This document shows positions 1 to 6,502 of a stretch of 11,209 nt of DNA, piece after piece. The DNA lies in the NCBI GenBank assembly GCA_902773215.1, contig CACYDQ010000200.1:1-11209 (forward strand), in the 5' to 3' direction. The notes below the pieces were generated by a model. It did no database searches. It worked only from the letters and a program-made list of their open reading frames with translations, and had not been told where the DNA came from. A program made the translations under genes and the position numbers. This DNA is from an uncultured Spirochaetaceae bacterium (lineage in GTDB: Bacteria; Spirochaetota; Spirochaetia; Treponematales; Treponemataceae). Within the stretch, counting starts at the first letter, position 1. Each line of letters opens with the position of its first letter.

Positions 1-48
1 AGTCGGGTATCCTGCCACAAGGTGGCTCATAAGCTGTATCTTTTCCAT
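1..48 (-). CDS. trpA: Tryptophan synthase alpha chain, first 16 codons only
   Basis: Only the start lies in the window; the gene continues leftward past position 1. The reading frame from ATG at 48 gives MEKIQLMSHLVAGYPT. This matches the TrpA N-terminus, where a short helix leads into the first barrel strand (the 'hlvAGyP' segment). TrpA cleaves indole-3-glycerol phosphate to indole and glyceraldehyde 3-phosphate and passes indole through a tunnel to TrpB in the alpha2-beta2 complex. The start is supported by a strong Shine-Dalgarno at 57-62, eight bases upstream, and by its position 12 bases after the trpB stop codon, which is the usual trpB-trpA order. Catalytic residues lie outside the window, so intactness cannot be judged. 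Confidence 0.85.
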   Translation of the reverse strand, partial: MEKIQLMSHLVAGYPT

Positions 49-56
49 TCTGATTT

Positions 57-62
57 CTCCTT
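57..62 (-). promoter_or_regulatory. Shine-Dalgarno of trpA, overlapping the trpB stop
   Basis: On the minus strand the sequence reads TAAGGAGAAATCAGAATG. AAGGAG sits eight bases before the trpA ATG and shares two bases with the trpB TAA stop at 61-63. This fixes the trpA start and suggests that ribosomes finishing trpB help initiation of trpA. Confidence 0.8.
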
Positions 63-1314
63 ATGCCTGGTGCACGTCCTCGTTCGCTTCAAGCCGGGCT
101 ATCTCCGACTTGAGGAATTCCTTCCATTCCTTTGGCCTGAATACTGGGCTCGTGATGAATACGTCCTTGTCCCCGCGCCCGCTCATGTTTATGACGACTG
201 CCTGGTCTGCCGGAATCTCCCGGGCTATCTTCATCGCGGCCGCCCCGGCGTGCGCGCTTTCCAGCGCGAAGAGGATGCCCTCGTTCTTTGCGAAGAAGCT
301 GACCGCCTCAAGCGCGTCCTTGTCCAGTACCGCGGTGAACTCCACCCGGCCTTTCATCCCGAGCTCGGCAAGCTGGGGGCCGATGCCGCAGTAGTCCAGG
401 CCCGCGCTGATGCTCCGCGTGGGCAGTGCCTGTCCGTCCTCGTCCAGAAGGAAGCGGCTCTTGTAGCCCTGCATGATGCCCTCCCGGCTCGCGTTGCCGG
501 TCATGCGGCTCGCGTTCTCGCCGACTCCCGGCCCCACGCCCCCGGCTTCCGCCGCTATCAGGCGCGGCTCCTTCTCGTCGATGAAGGGGCTGAAAAATCC
601 GATGGAATTGGAGCCGCCTCCGCAGCAGGCGACCATCGCCCCAATCTTGATGCCCCGCTCCTCGCATTCGGCCTTGACCTCTTTGCCGATGACGGACTGG
701 AACTCCCGCACCATGTCCGGGAAGGGGGCGGGGCCGAGTGCGCTGCCGAGCACGTAGTGGGTCGTGTCCGGGTTTGCCGCCCAGTCGCGCATTGCCTCGT
801 TCACCGCATCCTTGAGCGTGCGGCTTCCTGATTTGACGGCGTGGACTTTCGCGCCGTACAGTTCCATCGCGGCGACGTTGGGCTGCTGGCGGCGGACATC
901 GACCTCGCCCATGTAGACCGTGCAGTCAAGCCCCAGCTTGGCGCAGGCGGCGGCGGTCGCAAGCCCGTGCTGGCCCGCCCCGGTCTCCGCAATGATGCGC
1001 TTCTTTCCCATCTTCTTGGCGAGCAGGCACTGGCCTATCGCGTTGTTTATCTTGTGTGCCCCCGTGTTTGCGAGCCCCTCGAGCTTTATGTATATCTGCC
1101 CGCCCCCAAGGAGGCGGGTCGCCGTCGGGGCGAAGTAGAGGGGGGTGGGGCGGCCTATGTAGTCCCGCCGTATGATATCCAGTTCCTCCAAAAATGCCTT
1201 GTCCGCCATGTAACGGGCAAATGCCTCCTCCAGCTCGTCAAGAGGCCTCCGTAAGACCTCCGCGACGTACTTGCCGCCATAAGTGCCGAAAAATCCTTCC
1301 GTAGAGTATGCCAT
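61..1314 (-). CDS. trpB: Tryptophan synthase beta chain (TrpB), 417 aa
   Basis: PLP-dependent enzyme that condenses indole with L-serine to give L-tryptophan, working with TrpA in the cytoplasm. The N-terminus MAYSTEGFFGTYGGKYV carries the family G-x-[YF]-GG-[KR]-[YF] motif. TGAHKINNA holds the PLP-binding lysine (K88). E110 in AETGAGQHG is the equivalent of the catalytic Glu, and CGGGSN binds the cofactor phosphate. GRGDKD near the end is also typical. The length is about 20 residues more than E. coli TrpB, mostly a C-terminal extension after GRGDKD. I chose ATG at 1314 because it follows an AAGGGG Shine-Dalgarno and starts the conserved region. The ATG 20 codons upstream is rejected because its extension would run through the promoter. 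It is the first gene of a trpBA transcript; no other trp genes are visible. The absence of a leader peptide or T-box argues against attenuation. Confidence 0.97.
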   Translation of the reverse strand: MAYSTEGFFGTYGGKYVAEVLRRPLDELEEAFARYMADKAFLEELDIIRRDYIGRPTPLYFAPTATRLLGGGQIYIKLEGLANTGAHKINNAIGQCLLAKKMGKKRIIAETGAGQHGLATAAACAKLGLDCTVYMGEVDVRRQQPNVAAMELYGAKVHAVKSGSRTLKDAVNEAMRDWAANPDTTHYVLGSALGPAPFPDMVREFQSVIGKEVKAECEERGIKIGAMVACCGGGSNSIGFFSPFIDEKEPRLIAAEAGGVGPGVGENASRMTGNASREGIMQGYKSRFLLDEDGQALPTRSISAGLDYCGIGPQLAELGMKGRVEFTAVLDKDALEAVSFFAKNEGILFALESAHAGAAAMKIAREIPADQAVVINMSGRGDKDVFITSPVFRPKEWKEFLKSEIARLEANEDVHQA

Positions 1315-1319
1315 AGTCA

Positions 1320-1325
1320 CCCCTT
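1320..1325 (-). promoter_or_regulatory. Shine-Dalgarno of trpB
   Basis: The minus strand reads AAGGGGTGACT immediately before ATG at 1314. AAGGGG with a five-base spacer resembles AAGGAGGTGA with one base missing, and it decides for the start at 1314 over the longer frame. Confidence 0.6.
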
Positions 1326-1345
1326 TTGCTACTTTTACTAGAAAC

Positions 1346-1374
1346 ATAATACGCGGCAGGGCCACCCTTGTCAA
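1346..1374 (-). promoter_or_regulatory. Sigma70-type promoter of trpBA
   Basis: On the minus strand, TTGACA (1374-1369, perfect -35) is followed after exactly 17 bases by TATTAT (1351-1346, 5/6 match to -10). Transcription would start near 1339, giving a leader of about 24 bases containing the Shine-Dalgarno. That is too short for an attenuator or riboswitch. This is the strongest -35 element in the window. Confidence 0.8.
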
Positions 1375-1380
1375 GACGTT

Positions 1381-1390
1381 GCAGGCCTGC
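1381..1390. promoter_or_regulatory. Palindrome between divergent -35 boxes, candidate operator
   Basis: GCAGGCCTGC is a perfect 10-bp palindrome. It lies in the 18 bases (1375-1392) separating the -35 box of trpB (1369-1374, minus) from that of the lipoprotein gene (1393-1398, plus). The boxes themselves extend into an inverted pair TCAAGA (1371-1376) and TCTTGA (1391-1396). A factor bound here would touch both promoters. The palindrome is visible directly; its regulatory role is inference. Confidence 0.35.
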
Positions 1391-1392
1391 TC

Positions 1393-1421
1393 TTGATAAA
1401 CTGGCCTGTATATGCTATGTT
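1393..1421 (+). promoter_or_regulatory. Putative promoter of the lipoprotein gene
   Basis: TTGATA (1393-1398), a 17-base spacer and TATGTT (1416-1421) form a fair sigma70 promoter. The predicted start point, seven bases after the -10, falls on the A of the ATG at 1428, which would make the mRNA leaderless. A competing -10 reading is TATGCT at 1411-1416. Confidence 0.45.
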
Positions 1422-1427
1422 TTTCCT

Positions 1428-1991
1428 ATGGGTTATGAAATGAAATCAAGTTTGCGCCTCCTCTTCTTTGTCGCATTGTTCCTTCCCCTGATGTTCCTTT
1501 CGTCCTGTTCGGAAGCTGATGATGACACGCCGCTCTCTTCTTCACTCCCGTCGGAACCGAACAGGGTTCCCGCCGGATACTTGGAGAACTACAACTGGAA
1601 AAGGATAAGCGATGCCCAGTTCGAGACTCTGTGGGACAGCTATGATTTTACCGTGCAGCTCTACAAGAGGGCTAACTTTTACCAGAAAGACAAGAAGATG
1701 GGCGAGACAAAGCTGTACTGGAGCTGCCCCATCGAGAAAACAGGCAACAAAGATTACACGCTGAGATATGGTCTGGGACATAATATCGGCCTGCCCCTTA
1801 CGCGAAGGCAGGCGGGCTATGACGCCGTCTTCCAGGCGAGGGAGAATTCGAGCCTCATCAAGTTTTATTCCAAGGATGACGATGGGCGTGTGTATGAGTC
1901 CGTTTTCCTGTACGGCTGGCTGGTGGAGATTAACGAGGAGTCCGACCAGAAGTCCTATGATGAGCTTATCGAATACTGGATCGAAGAGTAG
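1428..1991 (+). CDS. Putative lipoprotein of unknown function, 187 aa
   Basis: I do not recognise the family. The N-terminus has basic residues, a hydrophobic stretch (LRLLFFVALFLPLMFL) and a lipobox ending LSSC, with the lipidated cysteine at residue 27. This predicts export and membrane anchoring. An acidic linker EADDD follows. The mature part is rich in Tyr, Trp, Lys and Asp/Glu, with phrases such as ENYNWKRIS and YDELIEYWIEE, and has no catalytic motif I can name. Two starts are possible: ATG at 1428, which fits the promoter as a leaderless start, and ATG at 1440, which gives 183 aa and a more usual MKSS start. Neither has a convincing Shine-Dalgarno. Base use is more AT-rich than in the neighbours: 58 G+C in 120 bases at 1861-1980 by hand. 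It is transcribed alone and converges on hrpB. Confidence 0.8.
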   Translation: MGYEMKSSLRLLFFVALFLPLMFLSSCSEADDDTPLSSSLPSEPNRVPAGYLENYNWKRISDAQFETLWDSYDFTVQLYKRANFYQKDKKMGETKLYWSCPIEKTGNKDYTLRYGLGHNIGLPLTRRQAGYDAVFQARENSSLIKFYSKDDDGRVYESVFLYGWLVEINEESDQKSYDELIEYWIEE

Positions 1992-2009
1992 TCTTGCTTC
2001 CTACTCTTC
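1983..2009. terminator. Perfect 9-bp hairpin over both convergent stop codons
   Basis: GAAGAGTAG (1983-1991) and its exact complement CTACTCTTC (2001-2009) flank a 9-base loop. The left arm encodes Glu-Glu-stop of the lipoprotein. On the other strand the right arm encodes Glu-Glu-stop of HrpB. It could act as a bidirectional transcription terminator or RNA 3'-end stabiliser. Neither side has a T tract, so it is not a canonical intrinsic terminator. Confidence 0.45.
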
Positions 2010-4343
2010 ACAGACCCGGTAATCCCAGTTGTGCTTGGGGTAACGGCCTTTCATTTCCTTGCAGATTTCTTTCCATGTACCCGTCCAGAATCCTTCCAAA
2101 TCGTCCGTAACCTGCAAAGGGCGGCGGGCGGGTGAGAGCAGGCGGAGCAGCACGGGCACTCCCATTACGCGGGGGGTCGTGAAGCAGCCGAAGAGCCTTT
2201 GGATGATTATTTCCATTACGGGGCGGATGCCATTCTCTTCCTCATATTTTACCGGGAATCGTTTGCCGTTTGCGAGAGTCATGCTGTCGGGGACGGCTGA
2301 GTCCACTGCCTGGCCGTCCAGCGCATAGCGCAGGGCATTCAGCGCGGCTTCCGGGCTGAGTGAGTTCCCCGTTATGAAAGGAAGCAGCCAGTCCTCCGTG
2401 TTTTCCCTGAGCTTTTCCAGCGTTCTGCCGTTGGCCCCGGCATTTTCCGCGTGCTGCCAGTAGAAACGTGCCCTCAGAAGGAAGGACTTTGCCGCATCCG
2501 AGAGGGGCAGTGCCGTCACGCCCTTCTCGCGTACGAGCGAGCATATCGCTTTTCCGTAGTCGCCCGCATCTGCCTTCAGGTTGACGCGGGAAAGCTCTAT
2601 TTTGCCGTAGCAGATGGATTTGACTTTGCGGATACGGGATGTGTCCTGCCCCGTGAATGTGCAGCTGATGGTTTCTTGTATCCTTCCCTCAAGGAAGCGG
2701 TCAATGCACTCACCCGGAAGCTCTTTCCAGCTGTATATCCGCCCCTGCCGTTCCCCTGCGTCAACGTCCAGGGCGAGAATCCACTCCGGGCAGCGGGCAT
2801 GCTTCTCCCTGTCCTCTTTCGGCAGCGAGGCGACCCTTCCGGACGGGAATTTATACAGGCCTCCTTCTTCACAGAGCCGGGCAATCCTGTCGGGGTAACC
2901 TGCAAGAAGCGGCTCCGCAAGCTGCTTCCGCAGGTCAGGGAATTTTTTCAGGCAGGATGCCCGCCGCCTTTCGCAGTCGTCTACGAACCGTTTCTGCTGC
3001 GCGGGGGAAGCTTTTGCGTATTCGCTGTAAGGCATGATGCAGCCTGCCCCTCCTTCGATTGCCGCGCATGACAGGCGGGGAGACATCCCCATCTGCACTG
3101 CCGCCCGCCCCAGGTTTGTTATACCCCCCCTGGCATCCAGGCAATCAAGCTGCTGCAGGAGTTCCCGCGAGGCATTCCATGCGCTTTCAGGAGGCTCATC
3201 GAACCAGGCCAGCGATTTCCTGTCCGTTATGCCCCAGTCCGCGCATTGCAGTATGACGGAAGCAAGGTCACTCCGGAGGATTTCCGGTGCGGTCGCTTCG
3301 GCCAAGCTTTCCCGTTCGCCCCACAGGCGGACGCAGGTTCCCGGCCCCGTCCGTCCGGCACGTCCTGCCCTCTGCCTGGCAGAAAAAAGGCTCTCTCGCT
3401 CGGTCACGAGCGTCTCCATCCCTGCCCTCACGTTCATGCGGTTCAGCCTCATGAGGCCTGAGTCTATGACGACGGAGACATCGGGTACTGTCAGCGAGGT
3501 TTCGGCAATCGCAGAGGACAGGATAACCCGGCGCTTTTCCCCGGGGCGGGGCGGGGACAGAATCCTGCGCTGTTCGTCCAGGCTGATGCTGCTGTGCAGG
3601 ATGAAGATGTCCGCTTTATTGGCAGCTCCGGCGGCATGGAGCTCCGATTCCGCCCTCCGTATGTCCGCTATTCCCGGCAGGAAGGCAAGTATGCTGCCTT
3701 TCCCGTGCGAAAGTTCCTGCATGACCGCCCCTGCGACGGAAAGCTCCGGCTCGTAGCGGATTCCGACGGGGAAAAGGCGGCCGGGCACGTCAAGGACCGG
3801 GGCGGGCTGACCTTCTGTTCCCAGGTAGGCCGCGGTTTTCTCTGCCTGAACCGTTGCGGACATTACCAGCACGAAGAGATCGTCCCTCAGGCTGACAGCC
3901 TCCTTGAGGAAGCAGAGGGCAAGGTCTGCGTGGATGCTGCGCTCATGGAATTCATCGATGACGACGACCGATACCCCTTCTAGGGATGGGTCATCAAGCA
4001 GCATGTTCGTCAGGATGGCCTCGGTCATTACGGTCAGGCGGGTCTTGCTGCTTGTCTTCCTGTCCAGTCGCATGAGGTAGCCGGATGTCTCGCCCGCCTC
4101 CTCTCCGAGAATCTCGGCGACCCGCCGTGCCACGGCGAGCGTTGCCAGCCTGCGCGGCTCCAGCATGAGAATCCTGCCGGGGAAGGCCCTGAGCAATGCG
4201 ACCGGGACGGCGGTGGACTTGCCCGCGCCTGTCTCTGCGGTCAGCACCATAAAGCGGGAAGCTGAGGATTTGAGTCTGCTGCAAATCTCGTCCAGGTGCC
4301 CTGTCACGGGCAGACCTGATAATAATGCCGGCCAGTTTGTCAT
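2001..4343 (-). CDS. hrpB: ATP-dependent RNA helicase HrpB, 780 aa
   Basis: DEAH/RHA-type superfamily 2 helicase; the precise cellular role of HrpB is poorly known in any species. Motifs appear in order: Walker A GAGKST (residues 39-44), EPRR (62-65), the DEFH box (130-133; HrpB characteristically has DEFH rather than DEAH), SAT (162-164), and motif VI QRAGRAGR (324-331). The C-terminal half fits the HA2-like and HrpB-specific C-terminal domains, ending with RPLQVTDDL, FW and KGRYPKHNW, typical of HrpB rather than HrpA. The length is close to the usual 800-825 aa, and all helicase motifs are intact. ATG at 4343 is preceded by AAAGGA. The gene starts 12 bases after the uvrC stop, so it is probably co-transcribed with uvrC, with no promoter evident between them. 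Confidence 0.95.
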   Translation of the reverse strand: MTNWPALLSGLPVTGHLDEICSRLKSSASRFMVLTAETGAGKSTAVPVALLRAFPGRILMLEPRRLATLAVARRVAEILGEEAGETSGYLMRLDRKTSSKTRLTVMTEAILTNMLLDDPSLEGVSVVVIDEFHERSIHADLALCFLKEAVSLRDDLFVLVMSATVQAEKTAAYLGTEGQPAPVLDVPGRLFPVGIRYEPELSVAGAVMQELSHGKGSILAFLPGIADIRRAESELHAAGAANKADIFILHSSISLDEQRRILSPPRPGEKRRVILSSAIAETSLTVPDVSVVIDSGLMRLNRMNVRAGMETLVTERESLFSARQRAGRAGRTGPGTCVRLWGERESLAEATAPEILRSDLASVILQCADWGITDRKSLAWFDEPPESAWNASRELLQQLDCLDARGGITNLGRAAVQMGMSPRLSCAAIEGGAGCIMPYSEYAKASPAQQKRFVDDCERRRASCLKKFPDLRKQLAEPLLAGYPDRIARLCEEGGLYKFPSGRVASLPKEDREKHARCPEWILALDVDAGERQGRIYSWKELPGECIDRFLEGRIQETISCTFTGQDTSRIRKVKSICYGKIELSRVNLKADAGDYGKAICSLVREKGVTALPLSDAAKSFLLRARFYWQHAENAGANGRTLEKLRENTEDWLLPFITGNSLSPEAALNALRYALDGQAVDSAVPDSMTLANGKRFPVKYEEENGIRPVMEIIIQRLFGCFTTPRVMGVPVLLRLLSPARRPLQVTDDLEGFWTGTWKEICKEMKGRYPKHNWDYRVCEE

Positions 4344-4351
4344 TACGTCTG

Positions 4352-4357
4352 TCCTTT
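4352..4357 (-). promoter_or_regulatory. Shine-Dalgarno of hrpB, overlapping the uvrC stop
   Basis: The minus strand reads TAAAGGACAGACGTAATG. AAAGGA lies eight bases before the hrpB ATG and shares two bases with the uvrC TAA (4358-4356). The layout is the same as at trpB-trpA and implies translational coupling. Confidence 0.75.
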
Positions 4358-6392
4358 ACTGTGTTTTCTGAGAATCATCCTGTCCGGATTCTTCGGGAGG
4401 GCTGGCCACTGCGAGCAGCCCTGTCTCCTCATCGTCGTCCCCGAGCGCGAGGTTCGCGAGGTCGGAGTTTATCTTGTAGCGGGTGGCTTTCTCCTTGGTC
4501 GTTCCCGGCAGGTCGAGCGCGAGGCCGGACTTCGCCTTGTCCGCCTCCTGTTTTTTCAAAAGCTCCTTGGCGGCAAGCAGAAGCTCCGTGGCCTGGGCAG
4601 CCCTGACGTGGAGCAGGTGTGCCACGTCCGCTTCCTGTGCGGCACAGAGGGCGGCGAGCGTCCCGTATTCCTTCATCAAAAGCTTGTCCCTCTCCTTTCC
4701 GACATGCGGCAGCTTGACGAAGGGGGAAATCACGTTCTCCTTGGTGCGGAGCTCCTGGTTCCGGCTCGTCGCAAAGCGGTGTGTCTCGTCGCGGACCCGC
4801 TGGAGCAGGCGGAGCGCATCGCTCCTCTTGGGCAGGCAGACGGGTTTTGCCGCATGGGGCCGCCAGATTTCCTCATCACGCTTGGCAAGACCCGCTATGG
4901 GTATGTCCAGCCCCAGGGAGGAGATGACGGCATCGACGGCATTTACTTGTCCGATGCCACCGTCTATGAGGATGAGGTCGGGCAGGGGCTTCTTCTCGTT
5001 GACGAGCCTCGTGTAGCGACGGCTTGTTGCCTCCTTCATCGAGGCAAAGTCGTCTATGATGCCGTCCGTCGTTTTCAGGCGGAACTCGCGGTAGTTCTTC
5101 TTGTCCGGGTTGCCGTTGTAGAAGCTGATGAGCGAGGCGACCGGGAACTTGCCCCCGATGTGGGCGATGTCGAATCCCTCTATGCGGACGGGGAGGGTAG
5201 GGAGGCCGAGGACTTTCTGCAGCTCCTCCATCGCCGGGAAGTCGCCCCGTTCCCTCATGCGGCGGATGATGTCCTCCTTCGCGTTCTGTCTCGCCATCTC
5301 AAGGGCGGCCGAGTGCAGTTTCTCTGCCTCCATACCCGGACGGACTAATGCGATGTCGGTCTCAATCCCGTAGCTTTCGGAAATCCATTTTTTGATTATC
5401 TCCATGCCGTCCCCGGTCATCACGTATATATGAGGGGGAATGCTTTCCTTTTCAGTGTAATAGGCGCTCATGAACTCGGGCAGTATCTCCGTGTCCTCGT
5501 TCAGGCTGATGGTCCGGTAGTTGTCCCTGCCAAGAAGCTTTCCCGCGCGGATTTTCAGCACGGTGAAGCTGACGAGCTCTCCTTCCCGCCAGGAAGCGAT
5601 GTAGTCCCGGTCGTCTCCGTCGAATCCCTCGACGATGTTCTGGTTCTTCAGCACGGACAGGGCTTTGAGCCCGTCGCGTATCCTCGCCGCCTTCTCGAAG
5701 TCCATGCGGGAGGCGGCCTCCTTCATCTTTGCCTCAAGCCGGGCCAGCCCTTCATCGGTGCCGCCGTCCCCGACCAAGGCCGCTATCTCCTCGATGTATG
5801 AGCGGTAGTCCGCCTTATCGACGTCCTTGCAGCAGGGGGCGAGGCAGCGGCCTATATGATAGTAGAGGCAGGGTGAGGTTTTCTCGCGGAATGTCTTGCA
5901 GTGCCGGAGGGGGTATATCTCGTAGAGCGTGTCGATGAAGGTGTCCAGCGCGCCCGCGTCCGGGAAGGGGCCGAAATACTGGGAGCCATCCTGCACGACC
6001 AGGCGGGTCTTAAAGAGACGGGGGTATTTCTCGTTCGTTATCCGCATGACCGGATAGGACTTCCCGTCCTTCAGGTTTATGTTGTAGCGGGGGGTATATT
6101 TCTTTATCAGGTTGTTCTCGAGCAGGAAGGCCTCGTACTCGTTGTTCGTCGTGATGTACTCGATGCTCCTCGCCCGCGAGACAAGGAGCCGGGTCTTGAT
6201 GTCCTTGTTCGCGTTGAAATATGATGAGAGGCGGCTTTTGAGGCTCTTTGCCTTGCCGACATAGATGACGGTACCGGAGGAATTCTTCCACATGTAGACC
6301 CCGCTCAGCTCAGGGGCTTTGAGCGCGGTCTGGTGGAGTTCCTCGCGTATCTCGGCGGGGGAAAGCTGTGTTTCCAGTTCGTCTGTCGGCAT
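4356..6392 (-). CDS. uvrC: Excinuclease ABC subunit C (UvrC), 678 aa
   Basis: Nuclease of nucleotide-excision repair; with UvrB it cuts on both sides of a DNA lesion. The N-terminal GIY-YIG domain has GVY (31-33) and YVG (44-46) and makes the 3' incision. Cysteines C165, C175, C183 and C187 fall where other UvrCs bind a 4Fe-4S cluster. The UVR helix pair that contacts UvrB is near 219-245 (MDFEKAARIRD). The RNase H-like domain for the 5' incision keeps D408, the DD at 447-448, D477 and H538. Helix-hairpin-helix DNA-binding segments lie near 555-612, and an acidic 65-residue tail follows. The ATG at 6392 is effectively forced: an in-frame TGA stands four codons upstream, no GTG or TTG precedes the GIY motif, and there is no Shine-Dalgarno. 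First gene of uvrC-hrpB. Confidence 0.97.
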   Translation of the reverse strand: MPTDELETQLSPAEIREELHQTALKAPELSGVYMWKNSSGTVIYVGKAKSLKSRLSSYFNANKDIKTRLLVSRARSIEYITTNNEYEAFLLENNLIKKYTPRYNINLKDGKSYPVMRITNEKYPRLFKTRLVVQDGSQYFGPFPDAGALDTFIDTLYEIYPLRHCKTFREKTSPCLYYHIGRCLAPCCKDVDKADYRSYIEEIAALVGDGGTDEGLARLEAKMKEAASRMDFEKAARIRDGLKALSVLKNQNIVEGFDGDDRDYIASWREGELVSFTVLKIRAGKLLGRDNYRTISLNEDTEILPEFMSAYYTEKESIPPHIYVMTGDGMEIIKKWISESYGIETDIALVRPGMEAEKLHSAALEMARQNAKEDIIRRMRERGDFPAMEELQKVLGLPTLPVRIEGFDIAHIGGKFPVASLISFYNGNPDKKNYREFRLKTTDGIIDDFASMKEATSRRYTRLVNEKKPLPDLILIDGGIGQVNAVDAVISSLGLDIPIAGLAKRDEEIWRPHAAKPVCLPKRSDALRLLQRVRDETHRFATSRNQELRTKENVISPFVKLPHVGKERDKLLMKEYGTLAALCAAQEADVAHLLHVRAAQATELLLAAKELLKKQEADKAKSGLALDLPGTTKEKATRYKINSDLANLALGDDDEETGLLAVASPPEESGQDDSQKTQ

Positions 6393-6398
6393 GCGGAC

Positions 6399-6407
6399 AG
6401 TATATCA
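6399..6407 (-). promoter_or_regulatory. Extended -10 promoter of uvrC
   Basis: On the minus strand TGATATACT is an extended -10 (TGn plus TATACT, 5/6 match). Its end is six bases before the uvrC ATG, so the expected start point is the A of that ATG. No good -35 is seen 16-18 bases upstream, which extended -10 promoters can tolerate. The TGA inside the element is the in-frame stop that rules out a longer UvrC. Confidence 0.5.
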
Positions 6408-6414
6408 CAGTCTT

Positions 6415-6438
6415 CCGGCTTGCACCAGCCCGGCTTGC
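6415..6438. repeat. Direct repeat pair CCGGCTTGC upstream of uvrC
   Basis: CCGGCTTGC occurs at 6415-6423 and 6430-6438, 15 bases apart, in the divergent uvrC/pyrC region just behind the uvrC -10. It could be paired binding sites or chance in GC-rich DNA. Confidence 0.3.
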
Positions 6439-6467
6439 TCCTGCGCTTTCAGCATCTGCGCTGATAA

Positions 6468-6496
6468 TTGCCCTTTTGCCCGACTTGTGATAGCAT
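6468..6496 (+). promoter_or_regulatory. Putative promoter of pyrC
   Basis: TTGCCC (6468-6473, 4/6) and TAGCAT (6491-6496, 4/6) are 17 bases apart. TG at 6488-6489 makes the -10 an extended type. The -10 ends six bases before the pyrC ATG, the same geometry as for uvrC. The match is only fair. Confidence 0.4.
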
Positions 6497-6502
6497 CGGG
6501 GT

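Noticed and set aside
22..831. Long plus-strand open frame (269 codons) opposite trpB
   Set aside because: It is antisense to well-conserved trpB, has no Shine-Dalgarno and encodes no recognisable domain; long antisense frames are expected in GC-rich genes.
1329..1341. CTAGTAAAAGTAG (minus strand) near the trpB start point as a TrpR operator
   Set aside because: Only one CTAGT half resembles the operator; the second half and spacing do not fit.
1315..1374. Twenty-residue N-terminal extension of TrpB from ATG at 1374
   Set aside because: It would be encoded by the -35/-10 promoter itself, and a Shine-Dalgarno directly precedes ATG at 1314.
2451..3756. Two overlapping plus-strand frames of 206 and 240 codons opposite hrpB
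   Set aside because: Both lie within intact hrpB and have compositions typical of antisense translation; no start signals.
4608..5348. Plus-strand open frame (246 codons) opposite uvrC
   Set aside because: It mirrors conserved uvrC codons and has no independent sign of coding; a shadow frame.
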